Assembly (NCBI GenBank): GCA_025175895.1
Contig: CM046000.1
Coordinates: forward strand, 91,682,753-91,746,752
DNA length: 64,000 nt
Origin: Wurfbainia villosa
Lineage: Eukaryota > Streptophyta > Magnoliopsida > Zingiberales > Zingiberaceae
Reading direction: 5' to 3'
Position numbers and translations under genes: made by a program. The notes beneath the pieces were generated by a model. That model had not been told where the DNA came from. It saw only the letters and a program-made list of their open reading frames with translations, and made no database searches. Shown here piece by piece: positions 36,530 to 46,344 of this stretch (position 1 is its first letter; the number at the start of each line of letters is the position of its first letter).

Positions 36530-38506
36530 TGTTGGAATGTATACTGAAAGCCTAGCTCTTTTGTATGAATATTTTTATTTTGAAATAAGAATCACATGAT
36601 CATTGTTTTCACTTTATATTTCTTATATGTGTGCATATTGTCTAATACTTTACATTGTAGATAACATGGTGTTTGGTGTGGCACAGAAGATCATGTTATC
36701 AGTCCCTTGTAGAATATAAGTAGAGGCTCACAACCAAGATGGTTTTGGACAAACCATTGGCATGGTTGTAGTGTAGCTTGGTATTGGTTTGTCTTGAACA
36801 TAGAGTTACACTAGTACACTTAGGTGTATTGAGCATGACCGATATAGAGGTGATTCAATTTATTGCTGACTACATAATTGAATCGGACCTCGGATATTAT
36901 GTTGTACATGCTCTTAATCCCGATATAATAACGGGCACATGTACTTAGTTTTTATTTCTTTAATTTACCAAAGGGTGAGATTTAAATGGATTAAATCAAT
37001 ATGCCCAGTAAGTTGGAAAATGATATTATTTACATGGTGTGCCGTTAATTATAGGAGGAAACCGTGTCCTATATATTAGGTTGATGATGTCCCCTTGAGG
37101 AGCTCATAAGGTTCATCATGTAAACCCTGCAGGTTGACTTAGTCAACATGATGATAAGGTTGAGTGGTACTACTCGAGGAATTAGATGTTAATTGATTGA
37201 TGGTCAGTAAATCAATTAATTGACGGACATTCGATATCTTAAACACGGGGAGATGGATGTACAAATAATGTATGGAGCCCATATTAATTTATGGGGGTTG
37301 GTGAGGTAATTCAATGATGATCCTCTAGTGGAATGGAACATCATTGATGGATCAAGTTTGTATGGTTCCGATCCATCGGGTGGCCAAGATCCAACTCCTC
37401 CTCATGGTCCCTATTGTAGTCTATTAAAACCTCATGGATCCTAGATCCAATGATGGAAAACAAAATTCTAGATCCGACGGTGGAGATTAAATCTCTAGAT
37501 CCGACGGTTGAGATTAAATCTCTAGATCCGACGGTTGAGATTAAATCCCTAGAACCAACGGTGGAGATTAAAACAAGGCTTAAGTCTAACTCTATAAAAG
37601 GGGGCTTAAGGTGGGCGGCAAGGTTGGTTTTTGGAGATTAGGGTTTTGCCTATCATTAGATTGGGCGGCAAGAAATCATAGGAAGGTTAGGGTTTGGTTG
37701 GGCGGCTAGGGTTTGGGAGGTGGAGTGGGCGGCAACAATAGGAGAGGTTCCCTTCTTCTTCCAAAGGGGTTGCCGACACCTATCTCTCTTCCCTCTACCT
37801 TGGTCGGCACTCAACTTATTCCTCCTCTCCTCTTCACTCCATCTAGGGCCGGCGGCACAAAGGGGTTGTAGGGTCTTCTATTGCTCCTTTTTGGCCGGTC
37901 TTTCTCTCATCCTTTTCCTCTTGGCAGGCAGCACTAGGAGCTAGGGATTGTTCCCTTGTTTGGTTCCTTGGTTGGCCATCTTGTTCTCTCTTTTCTTGGG
38001 GCCGGCGGCATCAAGCTTTTGTGGCTTGGTGGTTGGCTCAAGCAAGAAGGGAAGGAGAGTTCTTCTTTCTTTTGATTGAAGAAGATCTAGGAAGCTTCAA
38101 CTTGTGGAGGATATTCGCCCACACGAAGTCTACAAGGAAGTTAGAACATACTATAGAAGATCGAGAGGTATAAAAGTTTTACAAGTTTTATTATCGATCT
38201 TTGCATGTTCTTATTAATATGTTTGTATGTGTTGATTATACATGTCTACATCCATATGTATTTGTATAATCATGGACCCCGAAGATAAACACAAAAACCG
38301 GTGATCCGTCCGTCGTCTCTTCCGGACTAACCGATTAGAAGAGTTTTGTTGCTTGAACAACTAGTTTGTTCAAGCGATTGCTCAAGTCGTTAGCACGACG
38401 ACGAATTGGTTGAGCTTAGGAAACTCATCCCATCCGGATTAGTTTTCATTAGTGAAAATTTTAATCCGGAGACATGGGAGCCAACGAGCCTCCGAGCATG
38501 CCATCA
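36530..38506 (+). mobile_element. Copia solo LTR, TSD GGTTA
   Basis: 1977 bp from TGTTGGAATGTATACTG to GCATGCCATCA, same family as the LTRs at 11361 and 19381 but more diverged. GGTTA is at 36525-36529 and 38507-38511. No internal part remains. TATAAAAG at 37593. A 27-bp tandem repeat lies upstream of the box (37470-37580). Confidence 0.93.
37470..37580 (+). repeat. 27-bp tandem repeat in copia LTR (about 4 units)
   Basis: Units begin AGATCCGACGGTTGAGATTA and repeat at 37472, 37499 and 37526, with a diverged fourth at 37553. The open frame through them reads LDPTVEIKS repeatedly, but this comes from the 27-bp period being a multiple of three. The block sits just upstream of the TATA box, so it could act as a promoter element; that is inference. 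Confidence 0.85.
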
Positions 38507-38511
38507 GGTTA

Positions 38512-38570
38512 GTGTATTATTTAAAAGATGGTGAGGGCAAGGAGTTACCTAGACCCTGGAATGTTGTGCA
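38512..38570 (+). pseudogene. Tat integrase C-terminal end, interrupted by B1
   Basis: Translates as LKDGEGKELPRPWNVVH, the standard end of Tat integrase. It is cut at GTGCA (38566-38570) by B1. The last residues (LKYFHTM, then stop) follow the second GTGCA at 45587-45591. Confidence 0.85.
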
Positions 38571-40183
38571 TGTAGAAGATTTGAGGCCGCTAGAGGGGGG
38601 GTGAATAGCGTTGTGCCCGTACGTAGATGGAATTCGTTCATGTTGATTGTCTACAATCTTGTTAGTACGCAGCGGAATAAACAATAACAAATAAAGACAC
38701 AAGATACAATCACAACACGCATGATATAACGTGGTTCGGAACCGTAAGTGGTTCCTACTCCACGGATTGGGTTCGTACGAACCCTAGCGATGCCACAAAC
38801 ACCACTAAGCACTAAAGCTCCTTCTCGACAACAAGTCGGAGGTGGAGAAACCTCGTACAATGGATTACAACAAGTAATACACGAAAATACAAGCAAAATA
38901 CAAGGAAATGTAAAGAACACTTTACAAACTAGGGTTTTGAGCACTTGCTTGTCGGTTGCTTGGATGAGCTTGAAGGACCCTGAAATGCACCTGCAAATCG
39001 CCATCAAATCGCCTCACCAAAGCCCCCAAAGAACTGATTATTGAGCCTTCCACGAACAGCTGCTTTTATCCTCCATCGGGCTGGATTTCCGCCTAGCAGT
39101 CGACTGCCATAAGTCCCCAGTCGACTGCCAGCACTGTAGCTGTGAGACAACGGCTCAATCCACGTTGGACAAGTTCCAACGGGACTCTTGGCAGTCGACT
39201 GCCAACATTGGCAGTCGACTGCCAGTGCCCGTAGTCGACTGGTCAGTCGGCTACGGAGCGTTCTGTGCTCGACACAGAACTGGCAGTCGACTGCCGACCC
39301 TTGGCAGTCGACTGCCAGAGCAATTCCAGCTCTAAACTAGCAGTCGAACTCAAGTCGACTCACGGCAGTCGAACCGGCCATAATGCCAGTCGACTGCCAA
39401 CCTCAAAGATGAGGTTTTAACCCAAGTATGGTGCCCCCATACTTGCTAGACCACCCTTAGCCTAGACCTAAGCCTTCTAGCCACCTCCATCAGCCTCACG
39501 CCTCTCGGATCCCTCCAAGTCATCCATGACTTGTTCATCCATCGCGCTAGCCTCCAGGTGCTTCCCTCGGCTATGTCATGCTAACGGTGTCTACACCGCC
39601 AAGGCACATTGGACTTACACCGCCAAGACTCCGCTTGGACTTTACGCTGCCAAAATCAATCCCCTTGGACTTCCCAAATGCCAAGACTCAAGCTTGGACT
39701 TTCCCTTGCCAACCCATGTTGGACTTTCCATGCCAAGACCCATGCTTGGACTTTCCATTTGCCAAGACCCATGCTTGGACTTCTCATTTGCCAAGACCCA
39801 TGCTTGGACTTCCCATTTGCCAAGACCCATGCTTGGACTTCTCATGCCAAGTACTCAAGACTTGGACTTTCCCAAATGCCAAGTGTCCCACTTGGACTTT
39901 CCATGCCAAGTACCCATGACTTGCCAAGTACCCATGACTTGGACTTTCCCATAATCACATGGTCAATCCCAGTCAACCATTAAGGTCTTCCTCGAGTCAA
40001 ACTCGAGTCCGGTCAAACATGACCCGGGTCGATTGCTCCAACAATCTCCCCGACATATTAACCGACATTAATGTCAAACATCAATGCCAAACCACTTTGT
40101 CAAATCCCTTTGTCAAACATCAAAACATCACTCGAGTCAAACTCGAGTCTGGTCAATCGTGACCTGGGCCGATTGCACCAACA
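38571..40183 (-). repeat. 3' LTR of B1
   Basis: 1613 bp, plus-strand ends TGTAGAAGATTTG and GCACCAACA. It shares the CTAGAGGGGGGGTGAATAGC edge. It contains intact CAGTCGACTG palindromes (39096-39400), the CCAAGACCCATGCTTGG tandem repeat, and a CTCGAGTCAAACTCGAGTC motif twice near the end. Confidence 0.93.
39732..39850 (-). repeat. 29-bp tandem repeat with self-complementary core in B1 LTR
   Basis: Four units beginning CCAAGACCCATGCTTGG, each 29 bp, with diverged units on both sides (39600-39950). The core CCAAG...CTTGG is self-complementary, so each unit can form a small hairpin. The partner LTR has the same array at 45135-45253. Because 29 is not a multiple of 3, all three frames stay open, which produces spurious Trp/Leu/Pro-rich reading frames. 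Confidence 0.88.
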
Positions 40184-42115
40184 ATCTCTCCCTTTTTGAT
40201 GTTTGACAAAAACCAAACAAATCATCTGAGTTAGACCACTAACTCAAATCCCTTACCAATTATCCCAAATTGGTAAACACTCTTCAAATGTTCTCCCCCA
40301 AACATTCATACTTCTCTCTCAAATGTTCCAGCTCTAAACATTCTCCCCCTTTTTGACTAACATCAAAAAGGTTTTCTCTCCAAGGAGGTCAATGTCTCAT
40401 GTCCCAATGAGATCTTACAATCTCCCCCTTGATCCAAAAATAAATACCTAGGATGCCTACCATCTTCCTAGTGATAAGTCACATATCACTCAAAAGAGGC
40501 AATCCTATAATCTCTCCCAATTTCCAAATTGGGTATCAAAAATCCATCAATTTTCCCAATTGATGATACTCTACCAATAACTTCTCCTCTTCAAGGAGAA
40601 AAACACATCCATCATCCTAAGATGGATACCTCCCCCTAAAGGCTTGCTCCCCCTTGATCATTGCACCAACAATGTCCTTGGGAAGCCCCTAAGCCAATAG
40701 GAACTCTAAACCATCAAAATTAAGGTTCTAAGTTCAACATAGAACTTTCACTCACCCTAAATTTGATATTTTGACCTAACACAGCTCCTAATCCATATCC
40801 AATGGATTTTCACCCTTTATAATGCTTCCCAAAGCATATCCTAGGGTTATGAGTGATTAGGAACCTTTTCCATAGCTGAACACGGGCTAAACAAACCTTG
40901 TTAACCCGAAATCAGACTGGCAATGACTCGACAAGAATCACGATCACATCACATCACCGACCGCCACAGGGCCGATCGATAATCAAAATCTCGATTTTCA
41001 ACTATCAAAAATGAATTTTCAGAAATTCATAAATAATTATACGTAATTCAAAAAATCATGAAAATTCATACGTATAATACTTATGACACACATAATGGGT
41101 GAAAAATATTTGAAAATTATTTTACCCATAAAATAGTGAGTTTGATACAAAACTCAAAACCATTGAAATTTTCAATGTTTTGGCCCTATTTTGTATCAAC
41201 TCTATCAAAGGTGATTACTATCAAAAGATAGACTTCACCAAGGTTTTTCAAAATGATTTTAAAATGTTTTCAAAACCTTATTTTGGATCATATTCCTTGG
41301 GCTCTATGTACATGACTTGTACACATGCTTTCCTAATGATCCACAAATCATATAAGATGAGTTTGAGTTCATCTAGATGCAAAACTTATGCACCTTGAAC
41401 TTAACTCATATCCTAGCATCTCACATGTATCTAGGGTGTATAAATACACATACATGTCAATTGGATGTGAGATGTGGGTTTTGGTTCATTTAAAACTAGG
41501 GTTTCATGCATTTTTCTAGGCAACCCTACTTGATTCCCTTATAAATGGGACTCCAAGTCATGTCGTAGTCCTTAAATCAATTTCAATTGAGATTTTCTTA
41601 AATGCATGAATGATTATGGCATTAATGATGACATAAATAAACATATGCTCATAACCATGATGTCATGACATAATATGAAATCTAAAACACATGACATTTA
41701 AATCCTTAAACCTAAGCATAATCATGACATATAAAATGATTAAAAATACACATGATGTCATGACATGGCATATGGCAAACAAGGCATGGCATATAAAATA
41801 TATAGGTATAGTAATACCCAAATTTTAATATTAATTGTCATTTGATATAATTAGATATATTTTGTCATATTATCATTAATCTCCCTAGTGTGCCAAAAAC
41901 CCAAAATGGCACACTAACCTCTAAACCTAAATTGTGCCAATTTAATTGATTTTTCTTAAATTCAAAAGTGCATTGGCACATCCTAAAATCTTTTAGGATA
42001 TTGATTCAAATCTATTCCCAATGTAACCATAACCTTGAAAACATCCTAAAGTGCCACCTTTACCATGATTGAGTTAACTACCCATCCAATCAAGGTGGGC
42101 ACATCCTAAACCCAC
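40184..42115 (-). other. Polypurine tract and non-coding spacer of B1
   Basis: The first 18 bases (plus strand ATCTCTCCCTTTTTGATG) are the polypurine tract. Further similar runs follow at 40340-40365 and 40420-40433. The patch 40915-40985 corresponds to the palindrome patch of element C but reads as GATCG-rich text. The rest is AT-rich with TGACATGGCATATGGC-like words and no supported gene. Confidence 0.72.
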
Positions 42116-43918
42116 CTAGCATGAATCAATCACGCTCTTAGGAACCCAAAACCGATTTGAGCTCCTAGGGTTAATTAGGTATTCCTTAGGGATAACCTCC
42201 CTAGATACCTTCCTAATGACCCTCCTAGACTTGTTAGCCTTGGTCATTTGGGTCTTACCTAGGTTGATTCTAGGGGTAACTCCCCTTGCAACCTTCTTAG
42301 TGGCCACCCTAGGTTTCCTTGAAACCCTAGCCACTAGGCACACCCTTTGGTCAATTCTAGGGATGACTTCCCTATTGACCTTGGTCTTCCTAGACCTAGT
42401 TTGTGTTCCATAGTCAAATGGAACACTATGATAAGCCACTTTAGGCTTAGGTTTGTGACTCAAACCTTGCTTGCCCTTCATTGACTTTTGACTCTTAGGT
42501 CCTAGGTGTTGACTTTGACTTTTGGACCCTTGATTTTGACCACTAGACCCTTTAAATTGATTTTGTATCTTATTTAGGGTCTTTTCAAGTTTTTCAAGCC
42601 TTGACCTCAAGACTTGATTTTCCTTTTCTAATTGCCCGATTTTAGAATTTTGATTTAAATCTTGGGCATTGGACTTCCTAGGCATATGCCTAGTCCATTT
42701 AGGGTTTAGACCTAGGTGCTCTTGCACCTTTCTAATTGTCTCCCTAGGTAAAATTGATCTTGAGTTATTTAACCTAGATTTGTCCTTAGATAAGTTGATT
42801 TTAGGGACATTAGTCCCAAATTTCTCCCTATTATCTAAGTGAATATTTTTAGCTCCTAAACAAAAGTATTTATTTCTATTAGCATGCTTTTCATGGCAAA
42901 TTGCTAGGGAATTGAAATTTCTAGCATGCTTTTGTCTATTAACTAAAGAAAGAGGATTATTAACTTGATATACCTTAGGGTTAGCCTTAGTAGCTCCCCC
43001 TACTTGTGATGCTCCCCTTTGCCCCTTCTTCTCCCCCTTCGGGCATTGACTCCGGTAATGACCCGGTAGTCGACATTTGAAGCAAATCACTTGCTCCTTG
43101 CTCTTTTACATTGAGGCACCGGTCTCCTTAACTTTTGGCACGGGTGGAGTCTTCTTAACCCGTTTAGGACACTTACTCTTGTAGTGTCCTTTCTCCCTAC
43201 ACTCAAAGCATATAATATTCATTTTATTATTAATTGACATGCTTGAGTTATCTAGGGTGGTTGTGGTGGTCGGAGTGGATTCTTGAGCTTGCTCTTCCTC
43301 TCTACCGGATGTAGATGGTTCTTCTTGTTGCTCCGGTATCGAGGATGCCCTAATCTCCTCCTCAATCCTAGAAGTGGATGCTTCTTCCACTTCCTCCACC
43401 TCTTCCGATCCGGATGTTGATTCCCTATCAACCTCCGAATCCTCACTTCCTTGTGAGGATGATCTTTCTTCTTCACCCTCCTTATCTTCTTGAATTGATG
43501 GTGAACATTCTTGAGCTTGAGAGGGTGAGCACTCCTCTTCTTCTTCTTCTTCTTCTTGGACCGATAATGAGTTTTCATGGAGCTTTGACACTTGGCTCCA
43601 TAACTCTTTAGCATCTACATAATTACCTAACATACACAAGATATTGTTAGGCATTAAATCAATTAAAAATTTTATCACCTTATCATTTTTCTCAGATGCT
43701 TGAACTTGCTCTTCGGTCCATCTTTTCTTTTTGAGGAATCCACCTCTTGGTCCTCTTGGATATTCAAATCCATCCATCAAAATGGACCTTTCCTCAAAGT
43801 CTCTCATCATAATAAAATCCTCAATTCTTCTCTTCCAAGAATTGAATCCTTCTCATCCATATAGGGTGTAGGGCACCGATATGTTGATGTCCCAACCTAA
43901 TTGATCTTGGACTTCCAT
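42116..43918 (-). pseudogene. Gag of B1, two zinc knuckles, two in-frame stops
   Basis: One continuous frame from ATG 43918 to 42116, interrupted by a TGA (about 43855-43853) and a TAA (about 43093-43091). No frameshift is needed. Order: N-terminal copia-Gag core (WKRRIEDFIMM, DLMPNNILCMLGNYVDAKEL), a long acidic Ser/Glu part with a run of ten Glu, zinc knuckle 1 CFECREKGHYKSKC, the TAA, zinc knuckle 2 CFKCRLPGHYRSQC, basic linker, coiled coil (KIGQLEKENQVLRSRLEKLEK), basic Gly/Ser/Gln text, and the end FWVPKSVIDSC. The end matches the A-family Gag end. Two knuckles differ from the single knuckle of A1/A2. Confidence 0.85.
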
Positions 43919-43977
43919 CTTCACCCTCTAGCTTCTTTGTCCTAGCTCCCGGCGATTAGTCCGTAGAAGAGCCCCGG

Positions 43978-43989
43978 GCTCTGATACCA
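43978..43989 (-). other. Primer binding site (tRNA-iMet) of B1
   Basis: The minus strand reads TGGTATCAGAGC, two bases from the 5' LTR edge at 43992. Confidence 0.95.
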
Positions 43990-43991
43990 CT

Positions 43992-45586
43992 TGTAGAAGA
44001 TTTGAGGCCGCTAGAGGGGGGGTGAATAGCGTTGTGCCCGTATGTAGATGGAATTCGTTGGTGTTGCTTGTCTACAATCTTGTTAGTACGCAGCGGAATA
44101 AACAATAACAAATACAGACACAAGATACAATCACAACATGCACGATATAACATGGTTCGGAACTGTAACGGTTCCTACTCCACGGATTTGGTTCGTACGA
44201 ACCCTAGCGATGTCACAAACACCACTAAGCACTAAAGCTCCTTCTCGACAACAAGTCGGAGGTGGAGAAACCTCGTACAATGGATTACAACAAGTAATAC
44301 ACGAAAATACAAGCAAAATACAAGGAAATGTAAAGAACACTTTACAAACTAGGGTTTTGAGCGCTTGCTTGTCGGTTGCTTGGATGAGCTTGAAGGACCC
44401 TGAAATGCACCTGCAAATCGCCTTCAAATCGCCTCACCAAAGCCCTCAAAGAACTGATTATTGAGCCTTCCACGAACAACTACTTTTATCCTCCATCGGG
44501 CTGGATTTCCGCTAGCGATCATTGCCATAAGTCCCGGTCATTGCCCGGCCGCTCAGTATGAGACAACGGCTCAATCCACGTTGGACAAATTCCAACGGGA
44601 CTCTTGCGATCGCCAACATTGGCGATCATTGCGGTCGCAGAATCGGCCCGGTCGATCGGCTCACGGGCGTTCTACTCGACAGGCGGTAGTCGATTGTCGA
44701 CCCTTGGCGATCATTGCCCGGAGCAATTCCAGCTCTAAACTAGCAGTCGAACTCAAGTCGACTCACGACAGTCGAACCGGCCATAATGTCAGTCGACTGC
44801 CAACCTCAAAGATGAGGTTTTAACCCAAGTATGGTGCCCCCATACTTGCTAGACCACCCTTAGCCTAGACCTAAGCCTTCTAGCCACCTCCATCAGCCTC
44901 ACGCCTCTCGGATCCCTCCAAGTCATCCATGACTTGTTCATCCATCGTGCTAGCCTCCAGGTGCTTCCCTCGGCTATGTCATGCTAACGGTGTCTACACC
45001 GCCAAGGCACATTGGACTTACGCCGCCAAGACTCCGCTTAGACTTTATGCTGCCAAAATCAATCCCCTTGGACTTCCCAAATGCCAAGACTCAAGCTTGG
45101 ACTTTCCCTTGCCAACCCATGTTGGACTTTCCATGCCAAGACCCATGCTTGGACTTTCCATTTGCCAAGACCCATGCTTGGACTTCTCATTTGCCAAGAC
45201 CCATGCTTGGACTTCCCATTTGCCAAGACCCATGCTTGGACTTCTCATGCCAAGTACTCAAGACTTGGACTTTCCCAAATGCCAAGTGTCCCACTTGGAC
45301 TTTCCATGCCAAGTACCCATGACTTGCCAAGTACCCATGACTTGGACTTTCCCATAATCACATGGTCAACCCCAGTCAACCATTAAGGTCTTCCTCGAGT
45401 CAAACTCGAGTCTGGTCAAACATGACCCGGGTCGATTGCTCCAACAATCTCCCCAACATATTAACCGACATTAATGTCAAACATCAATGCCAAACCACTT
45501 TGTCAAATCCCTTTGTCAAACATCAAAACATCACTCGAGTCAAACTCGAGTCTGGTCAATCGTGACCTGGGTCGATTGCACCAACA
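43992..45586 (-). repeat. 5' LTR of B1
   Basis: 1595 bp, nearly identical to 38571-40183 except for about 44505-44715. There the partner has CAGTCGACTG palindromes and this copy has GATCATTGCC or GATCGCC text. It is followed by GTGCA. The 29-bp array is at 45135-45253. Confidence 0.92.
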
Positions 45587-45591
45587 GTGCA

Positions 45592-46148
45592 CTTAAAGTA
45601 TTTTCATACCATGTAATTGGGATACACCCATAAGAGGAATTATCTATTGCATGTTCACTATCAATCCCTAAAAAAGAAGAATACATCTTGAATATAAGGA
45701 AAAAAGAAGTCCAAGAGCAGTGTTGAGAATAATCAATTTGTTGCAAGGTTATCATTATCTATTCATGAGAAACATTATTATTCAAATATCATGGCACGGA
45801 GTTAGTAATTGTCAATCATTATCAGAAGAAGAAAGCAGATCATAAAGTTACAACTTAAAATTTTCCGGGGATAACATCTAAAGTCAATCTCCCAGTTCAA
45901 GAAAGGAGTTGGTTGATGAGCTGGAGGGAACCCTTGAGTAGCATACTGTAGGACTGCCTTGTTGAATCCATCCTAGTAGGGAGCTTGCATTAGAGGCCGC
46001 AAACGTTCCTATCAGTTTTGATCAGTTGCCTGTGCATCCTGATGGAATTTGGCACAGCATTCTCTGTGCTCTAGGAAAGCTCAGCGAGCTTGGCATTATC
46101 GATGTAATACTTGAATTATAGCATCCATCAGGATGGACATGTCTTTGA
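45592..46148 (+). other. Tat integrase stop and 3' untranslated tail
   Basis: The first codons finish the integrase (LKYFHTM, stop at about 45613). The remaining 530 bp have no gene and no LTR. They end at TTTGA (46144-46148), where the Athila-like element begins. A relationship to the Tat 3' region is inferred from position only. Confidence 0.5.
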
Positions 46149-46344
46149 TACACGCGAATGCGTCCTCAAATCTCGCGATGGGAACCGTCGAGGACTCGAA
46201 GCGCGCACTCATGCTCAATGCCCACAAATGCACGGATGTCTTCAAGTAATAAAAAGATTATTGATTCCACAGGGACTGAGATTCGAGTATCGATTGTTCA
46301 ATGGATGTTATTGTTCGGAGTTTAATGTTAAGGGTTGTGCTTAT

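Larger units (their letters stand above)
38571..45586 (-). mobile_element. Gag-only LTR retrotransposon B1, complete, TSD GTGCA
   Basis: 7016 bp with LTRs at 38571-40183 and 43992-45586, a primer site (43978-43989), one gag (42116-43918) and a polypurine tract (40184-40201). GTGCA flanks both sides. The internal 3.8 kb has no protease, integrase, RT or RNase H. Relatives in the window are the solo LTR at 48023-49497, element C, and the truncated gag at 9287-9908. Confidence 0.94.
24613..46148 (+). mobile_element. Tat-lineage Ty3/gypsy element, split by three insertions, 3' LTR absent
   Basis: Plus-strand pieces read in order: LTR (24613-25675), primer-site-like sequence, gag (25703-26973), protease (32516-33302), RT (33303-34640), RNase H and integrase (34641-36529), integrase end (38512-38570 and 45592-45615), then 3' untranslated tail to 46148. 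The gaps are A2, a copia solo LTR and B1, each with a target duplication, so the host reading order can be followed across all of them. Stops and frameshifts are frequent. The 3' LTR is not seen and may have been lost with the truncated right side of the Athila-like element. Confidence 0.88.

Noticed and set aside
39732..39850. Possible CRISPR array because of regular short repeats
   Set aside because: Units abut with no unique spacers, the DNA is a plant LTR, and no cas genes exist.
39526..39983. Overlapping 113-142 residue frames rich in Trp, Leu and Pro (also 44929-45386, 11020-11295, 47985-48520)
   Set aside because: They come from a 29-bp tandem repeat in LTR DNA that stays open in all frames, and occur in both LTRs of one element.
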